Assembly (NCBI GenBank): GCA_036526195.1
Contig: DATCYZ010000133.1
Location: 1-7,168 of the forward strand
Reading direction: 5' to 3'
Length of the DNA: 7,168 bases
Source: DATCYZ01 sp036526195
GTDB taxonomy: Bacteria; Pseudomonadota; Gammaproteobacteria; Burkholderiales; SG8-39
In this document: one piece after another, positions 7,132 to 7,168 of the stretch
How positions within the stretch are numbered: position 1 is the first letter of the stretch
Layout of the letters: the number at the start of each line of letters is the position of its first letter
Made by a program: the position numbers and the translations under genes
Notes under the pieces: model-generated
The model's input: the letters and a program-made list of their open reading frames with translations, nothing else
The model's database searches: none
What the model was told of the DNA's origin: nothing

Positions 7132-7168
7132 AGGGTTTTGTCCGCGAGATTCATGCGGACAAAACCCT
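7132..7168. repeat. Perfect 14-bp inverted repeat at the window edge
   Basis: Left arm AGGGTTTTGTCCGC at 7132-7145, 9-nt spacer GAGATTCAT, right arm GCGGACAAAACCCT at 7155-7168. All 14 pairs match, and the right arm ends on the last base of the window, so the repeat may be longer. The T-run lies in the left arm and the A-run in the right arm, opposite to a bidirectional intrinsic terminator. It could be an intergenic palindromic repeat, the edge of a small mobile element, or an operator for a downstream gene. Confidence 0.75.

Noticed and set aside
7109..7140. Three GGGTTT units resembling telomere-type or short tandem repeats
   Set aside because: Irregular spacing and only three copies; the last belongs to the palindrome arm, and this is a bacterial chromosome.

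Overview
The window is a high-GC bacterial chromosomal segment carrying the macromolecular-synthesis (MMS) locus and its conserved neighbours. Gene order, the 70-residue S21 protein, yqeY inserted between rpsU and dnaG, and a lysine/alanine-rich tail on RpoD all point to a betaproteobacterium, possibly a Rhodocyclales- or Burkholderiales-type organism; the exact family is an inference. No mobile element, phage, CRISPR array, tRNA or rRNA is visible.

Layout: bases 1-4852 hold a leftward operon read from the minus strand in the order rpsU (ribosomal protein S21), yqeY (GatB/YqeY-domain protein), dnaG (primase) and rpoD (principal sigma factor, 3' end cut by the window edge). Its first promoter has a perfect TATAAT -10 box upstream of rpsU. 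A strong intrinsic terminator follows rpsU and probably acts as an attenuator, so that S21 is made in excess over the downstream genes. A second promoter with an extended -10 (TGC-TATACT) lies just after dnaG and can supply rpoD on its own. This parallels the known E. coli rpsU-dnaG-rpoD arrangement, in which ribosome, primase and sigma factor are co-transcribed but made in different amounts.

From the divergent region at 4853-4976, tsaD (tRNA t6A modification) reads rightward. It ends in a 56-bp tail-to-tail overlap with plsY (acyl-phosphate glycerol-3-phosphate acyltransferase), which reads leftward. plsY and folB (dihydroneopterin aldolase) diverge from a very compact promoter in which two opposing -10 boxes lie 11 bp apart, and both mRNAs are predicted to be nearly leaderless. 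After folB, the last 136 bp hold no gene. They contain a short stem-loop and, at the very edge, a perfect 14-bp inverted repeat.

This is core housekeeping DNA, and I found no evidence of a new multi-gene system. The points most worth a second look are regulatory or architectural: the histone-H1-like RpoD tail paired with an internal acidic tract, the compact leaderless plsY/folB promoter, tiny ORFs that overlap the starts of dnaG and tsaD, the attenuator after rpsU, and the terminal palindrome.
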